Assembly (NCBI RefSeq): GCF_037975245.1
Contig: NC_092563.1
Location: 29,849,960-29,913,959, forward strand
Source: Apostichopus japonicus
Taxonomy: Eukaryota > Echinodermata > Holothuroidea > Aspidochirotida > Stichopodidae
DNA length: 64,000 nucleotides
Direction: 5' to 3'
Shown piece by piece: positions 59,020 to 64,000 of this stretch (its first letter is position 1; every line of letters begins with the position of its first letter). The position numbers were made by a program, and so were the translations under genes. The notes under the pieces are model-generated. The model was given only the letters and a program-made list of their open reading frames with translations. It ran no database searches and had not been told where the DNA came from.

Positions 59020-61258
59020 CTGCAAAATGAAACAATTAGCAATAATGGAGGTTAATTCTATTCGGAATTAGGGCAATCATAACTTTCAGGCTAAAAATGC
59101 CTGTTTCGTGAAAAGAAAATATTATCTGATGGAAACAGGCCATCTTAAAAGAAAATATTGTTCCAGTGATAAATGGCCCACTCTGGTGGGTTAACCATGT
59201 GAGATCAGAGTCAAAGGTTAACATGTCACTCTAGACGTTGTAACTGCAAGTGTACAGATGTTGTGAGGAGGCAGGTAAGTGGGGAAGCATAATAAATACA
59301 GTCTCCATTAAACATATGAACTCAAAATACCTATCTTACAATAATAGGTACCATCTTAGCCCATCCCCACCCCCCCCCCCCGCCCAAAAAAACAAAGACA
59401 TCATTTCTGGCATCAAAGACAAATACAACCTTTAAGAACACAATTTGTGTGGAATGTACTCTGCACATATTACTCATAAGCTGCATTAACAAACCAATTC
59501 TTTTCAATCTTCTATACTTTTTGACATCAGGAATCAACAGAATTCAGGTGTGACAGGATATGAATTTACATAGTTTCCATCTCGACAAAATATCAAAGTA
59601 ATTCTTTCTAAAAAAAATTCCATGTTTAATGATCTTGTAGTTGTAACGTCGAGCTAATGTATCCTTAATACGAGCATCTCGTCAAACAGAAAATTCATCA
59701 GGGTTCCTGTCTTACAAACGAATATGGATTGAAGTACAAGCAATGTTACTGTGTGCTGTTCTGGCAGATAACAAATGTTAAATCCCCTGTAGTAACACAG
59801 GGTTTGCTTAACGTTGTGATACATACTGCTTAAAATATCGCTCTGTAGGAACCTGCATTACATATCAAATGACAGAAGCCAAGAAACATGGTCTGTGTCA
59901 TTCTATCTGAGGTCAATATCCTACAAATGAAGCACCGAGAAAAAATTGCACCAAGAAAAAAATTGCCCCGAGGAAACTAAGTTTTATAGTTATGAAAATG
60001 ATTGTTAACCCAAGATGAATCAAACTGAGATTAATTTCGAGAACGAGATTAAGAGAAAGTTTAATTTGGAAAATGTGACATATTTTACACTTGATGTAAA
60101 TCAATTAAATCATTCATCAGAACTCCTCAGATCATATCCTACAATTTAATCAATTTATTGGCTGAAAATTTAATTATTCACATTTGGAACGGACTACACA
60201 TTTATTATTAATGAATTCATGTCGTGAAGCACTGATGAGAAATTAAACTCCATTTTTATTTACTCAGGGCACAGTTTGCATGAGTGGGAAGTGTGTGGAA
60301 GGGGGGTGGGATGGTGAGGTGGGGGTTTCTATAAAGTTCTAACAGCCTTTTAGTAGGTAGATATAGACTGCTTCTATAACTACGCTTTTGAAAGGTGGTA
60401 ATTGTTGTTCTGATTATACAGTAGGTCTATTAAAGCATTGCTATATATGTCAGATTAGACATCAAGGAGAAACATACATGTAACAATTTCATTTCATAAG
60501 GCTTTTTATGTTTTGATTTATATCCTTTGTAGGGGTAATTGTTACACAGTGACAGATAATATTGGTAGATGGATAATTGGTATGAGTGACAGATAGGGGG
60601 ATTCCTGGAATAAAACAGCAGTGATCCATACTGATATTAATTCCTAGGATTCTGAGTGAAAAATAAAAATATCAGTTAATTAGTTATATCCACATAAATT
60701 AAAGACAGAGTTCCCGTATGGCTATACACTAGTATCCACACTGTACCTGGTCAGTTACACACTGCATATGTACTGTATTAAATATAAATTACACCAACCC
60801 CCCCCCCCCCCACCATCTATACCCATAACAACTAGCTCAGCCAATAGACGCTAAGCTTCTCATTAGTACTGAAGGACATACACAGTGATACCACTACTAC
60901 TACCACACAGTATTACCACACTATTACAGTTATACAGGAACTAATAGCCTAAAATGCAGCCTAACATTATATTGCTAATTACAGTGTACAGGAAGTTTGT
61001 CTACTCGTTATCTCAACATAATTAATAGCAAATATATCAAGTCCTTCTGACCATTTTCACTTGTGAACAATTTACTGAGCATTCCTCAGCTGTCACATGT
61101 CCAAAATTTAGCATGTCATTTTCAACAAGGGTATGCCTTCCCACCCCACCCTATTCTACTGCAATAATTGTCCTTCCACACCAAACCGGGTTGTGCAATT
61201 CAAAAAATTACTTAAATAATCTTGATAAAATAATTTTAATAGGTTCCTAAACTCATAC

Positions 61259-61463
61259 CCCCATCCCCTCCCCATTCTCCCTCATCACTCTCCCTCTCCC
61301 TTCACCACCCTCCCTCTCCACATTCTCCCTCTCCCCTACCCACTCTTCCTTCCCCTACCCACTCTCCCTCCCCACAGCTTCCCTCCCCTCTCCCTCCCTT
61401 CTCTCCTTCCCCACCTCCCTCCCTCCCTTCTCTCCCTGCCCATTCTCCCTCCCCCTCCCTGGT
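61259..61463. repeat. 200-bp polypyrimidine (CCCTCC / TCTCCC) tract
   Basis: Almost only C and T on plus with repeated CATTCTCCCTC and CCCACTCTCCCTCCCC units. The MTSS transcript would carry the GGGAG-rich complement. Confidence 0.93.
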
Positions 61464-62999
61464 ACCTTTTTGCTTCGTCTTGATAAGTTACTGTAATGGA
61501 TCAATTTTTTCTCCACTCATTCAAACTCTATTATAGATTCGACTGTAAAAGACAAGTTATAGATTCTGCATGATATAAATAGCTACCCCTGAAAACCTTG
61601 ATGTGATCTCTCATTTTGTCGATAAATGATTTGCTGGTGCCCATGTGTGTTGTTGTTGTTATCTTGACTACAACAGCAACATTTCATGAGAAAGCAAGCA
61701 ATTAACCGATCAACAGCTGTCACACAAAACTGCATTTAAGGTAAAGTTTACATGCTCTATACAACATGGGAATGCACACATATATATACTATGGTCATCT
61801 TGGATTGTACAGGTTGTCGATAGTAACTACCTCACTCTGAAATTCAGAATCGGTCACTGGAGGGAGGGGGAGGGGTGGGAGGGGGCAGGTATTGTGCATA
61901 ACTGGCATAGAGGTGGGTCAATGAGGGTGCAGTACTGAAAAGATAGCCGTTTCTAGACTACAGGTAGATGCTTAAATGCAACAGTAAGAGTTGAGCAGGG
62001 ATCGCTGTAAATCGTTAGAATCATTCATATGGACTGCTGGCATTTTTCAAATATCTCGCGGTTATAAAGTTTATTGTAGTATGTATATGGTTGGTACTAC
62101 AGATCTGTCATAACAAAGTTTGATCTTTAAAGAAAAGAAAAAGAAAGTGTAAGACATTGACAGGATCATTGGCAGTGCTAACGATGACTTGAGAAATAGT
62201 TTAGTTTTATCATCCATCAATGACAAAAACGTCGGTCGCTGATTGGGGAAAAGATTCGTCCACAGGTTAACAGAGACTTTTTGTTGGCAACAATTAGTTT
62301 GTTCTTATTCTATACAGAAACCCCACCTACTTTCTCACCTATCACTGTGGAGTTCAAAAGGTTTCCGAGATGCCTTAACTAGGGAAAGAAATAGTTGTTA
62401 TTATTTCCACACTTATCAACACTTATCAAAGGCTAGACGGACAATTAGTGAATCCAAGCAATATGACCAACTTATTCAAGGCTTGGAACCTGCTTTAATT
62501 ACTTAAATTAGCTATTAAATCATCAAGGGGAGGGGACCAAGGTTAGATAAACATCAGGAATTTATTTTTGATGAGCATATTAACAAGTATTATGCACTCA
62601 TCCTGTGCAATTGTGCTGTAATTAGTTGCAAACAAAAGCAAGTATTTAACTTCCCCCATGGAGGGCAAGGAGGGAGGTATAAGTTTACTGTTATACTTTT
62701 TACACAATCCATTGCTCAATACTCAAATAGCTCTCTATGCCAATCCTTTCACAAATTTCCCACAGTGAAGGATCGTGCAATTGAACATTACTACCCAAAA
62801 CATTTCAGTAAACAGAAAGCTTACAATAATCAGCTGTGGCTATTGTTAGCAGTGCATGACCAAGTAAAAGTCCTGTCTGTGTTCCATTACACAAACAATA
62901 GTAGCACTAATGCCCACATGGACCATTTATAGCATGGGCAAGAAAAAAAAACAATGAGGCTATTGCTACCAGTCAGCTAAAAACTGTACCGTCAAAGAC

Positions 63000-63682
63000 T
63001 ATGGAACGCGAAAAGGACCACAACATGATGACGTTAATGATGATCTAATTTTATACGTTCATGTACTAAAAAACTTACGATCATGTACTAAACATACACG
63101 ATGATGTACTAAAAAACTAAGATGTACATCAAAACATATACGATCATGTACTAAAAAACTAAGATGTACATCAAAACATATACGATCATGTACTGAAAAC
63201 TTGTGATGATGATGAAAAAGTGCACGTTACAAAAAAGTGGTGTATGAATATCCATTATTGTCGTTTGAATACATGTATGAATATCCATATATAAGTGTCC
63301 CTAGGAATATCAAAGTTGATACTGAAGCCCCGCCCCTAATGGTTCTTAATGAGTTTACACTGAATATTCATACTCGTATGCATACGCCATATTTGAATAT
63401 ACATACGCGTATGCAGACGCCACTTTTTTTTAACATAACATTATTAGTACATGATCGTATTGTTTTGATGTACATCGTACGTTTGTAGTACATGATCGTA
63501 TATGTTTAGAACATGATCATATACTTTTAATACATGATCGTATATGTTTGGTACATGATCGTAAATTTTTAGTACATGATCGTGTATTTCTAGTACATGA
63601 TCGTAAGTTTTCAGTACATGATCGTATAAATTTAGATCATCATTAACATCATCATATGTTGAGGTCCTTTTCGCGTTCCATA
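63000..63682. mobile_element. Foldback MITE with long inverted ends and internal GATCATGTACT repeats
   Basis: Both ends, read inwards, start TATGGAACGCGAAAAGGACC and stay alike for about 70 bp (shared TTAATGATGATCTAA). AAAGAC flanks both sides (62994-62999 and 63683-63688), a 6-bp target duplication. Inside each arm TACGATCATGTACT-type units repeat many times, in opposite orientations in the two arms, around a core with TATGAATATCCAT and CGTATGCA motifs. No transposase. Superfamily not assigned. Confidence 0.9.
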
Positions 63683-64000
63683 AAAGACTGTGTTCTTGTT
63701 AAGTTCATAGGCCATCTGTTCTACATCCTAATGTGTAAATGCTAGTAAAGTTATGTTCAAACCATTCCACTATATATTTTTAATCCCCACCCTCAATTTC
63801 CTCAAACCATTTTACTTCAAAGGTAAAAGTTATTGTTTGACACTAATGTGAATAATTTTGAGGGTGAGAACCTCCGTAAAACAGCTCTTTAAAGGGCTTT
63901 TCCAGCAAGTTACGCATGCTGACAAGTTAAGGCTTGGAGAATTGATGACCTTTAAATTGGATAAGGGGAGGGACTAAACTGAAGAAAAGACAAACAATGG

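Larger units (their letters stand above)
59020..64000. other. Probably MTSS 5' intron; no exon recognised
   Basis: I looked on the minus strand for the remaining I-BAR residues (start of the domain, WEDFINKAGKLQSQL-like) and did not see them. Contents: C-runs near 59368-59382 and 60799-60811, G-runs near 60301-60326, a pyrimidine-rich tract (61259-61463), a G-rich stretch near 61861-61886 and a foldback MITE (63000-63682). Confidence 0.6.

Noticed and set aside
59020-64000. Missing MTSS N-terminal exons
   Set aside because: Looked for coding text matching the first 70 I-BAR residues on the minus strand; nothing convincing, so they are placed beyond the window.

Overview
This window is animal genomic DNA: spliced genes with long AT-rich introns, GT-AG junctions, several transposon families, microsatellites and many short G- or C-runs. 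Gene content plus Penelope-like, CR1/L2-like and hAT-like repeats suggest a marine invertebrate, perhaps a non-vertebrate deuterostome such as an echinoderm. That placement is a weak inference; no species-diagnostic sequence was recognised. No bacterial-style operon, CRISPR array or intact tRNA/rRNA gene was seen.

Two protein-coding genes are recognisable. Both lie on the minus strand, head to tail, and both belong to actin/Rac signalling.

(1) An MTSS1/MTSS2-family gene (missing-in-metastasis, I-BAR plus WH2) fills about 17.9-59.0 kb. Eleven exons were placed: 58935-59019, 56062-56153, 46694-46768, 30637-30794, 27358-27507, 26217-26405, 23504-23842, 21747-22014, 20111-20202, 19295-19463 and 17883-18829. 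Junction phases agree at every step, giving 853 codons plus a stop. The first roughly 70 residues of the I-BAR domain were not found and probably lie beyond 64000.

(2) The 5' part of an ELMO-family gene (engulfment and cell motility, CED-12) occupies 1-7.9 kb with three coding exons (7796-7928, 6498-6665, 958-1127). It has a probable promoter and non-coding first exon near 9.7-10.1 kb, and its remainder runs off the left edge.

Layout from left to right: 1-8 kb is ELMO, with two decayed non-LTR retrotransposons in its second coding intron. 8.1-8.9 kb is a tandem array of about 361 bp units, each carrying a tRNA-derived head. 9.7-10.1 kb is the putative ELMO 5' end. 10.4-12.2 kb is a decayed Penelope-like element, an (AT)n tract and a hAT-like MITE with an 8-bp target duplication. 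12.2-17.9 kb is intergenic DNA and the MTSS 3' flank. 17.9-59 kb is MTSS. 59-64 kb is probably MTSS 5' intron, ending in a 683 bp foldback MITE with a 6-bp target duplication.

The most notable observations are: a triplication that copied the 3' splice site and first 12 coding bases of one MTSS exon; an in-frame, possibly optional acidic/proline-rich MTSS exon; an Ena/VASP-type EVH1 ligand just before a divergent WH2 motif; an intronic cluster of three identical TCACATGA boxes with a CAGCTG E-box and an octamer; and physical linkage of ELMO and MTSS. I found no convincing novel multi-gene system.
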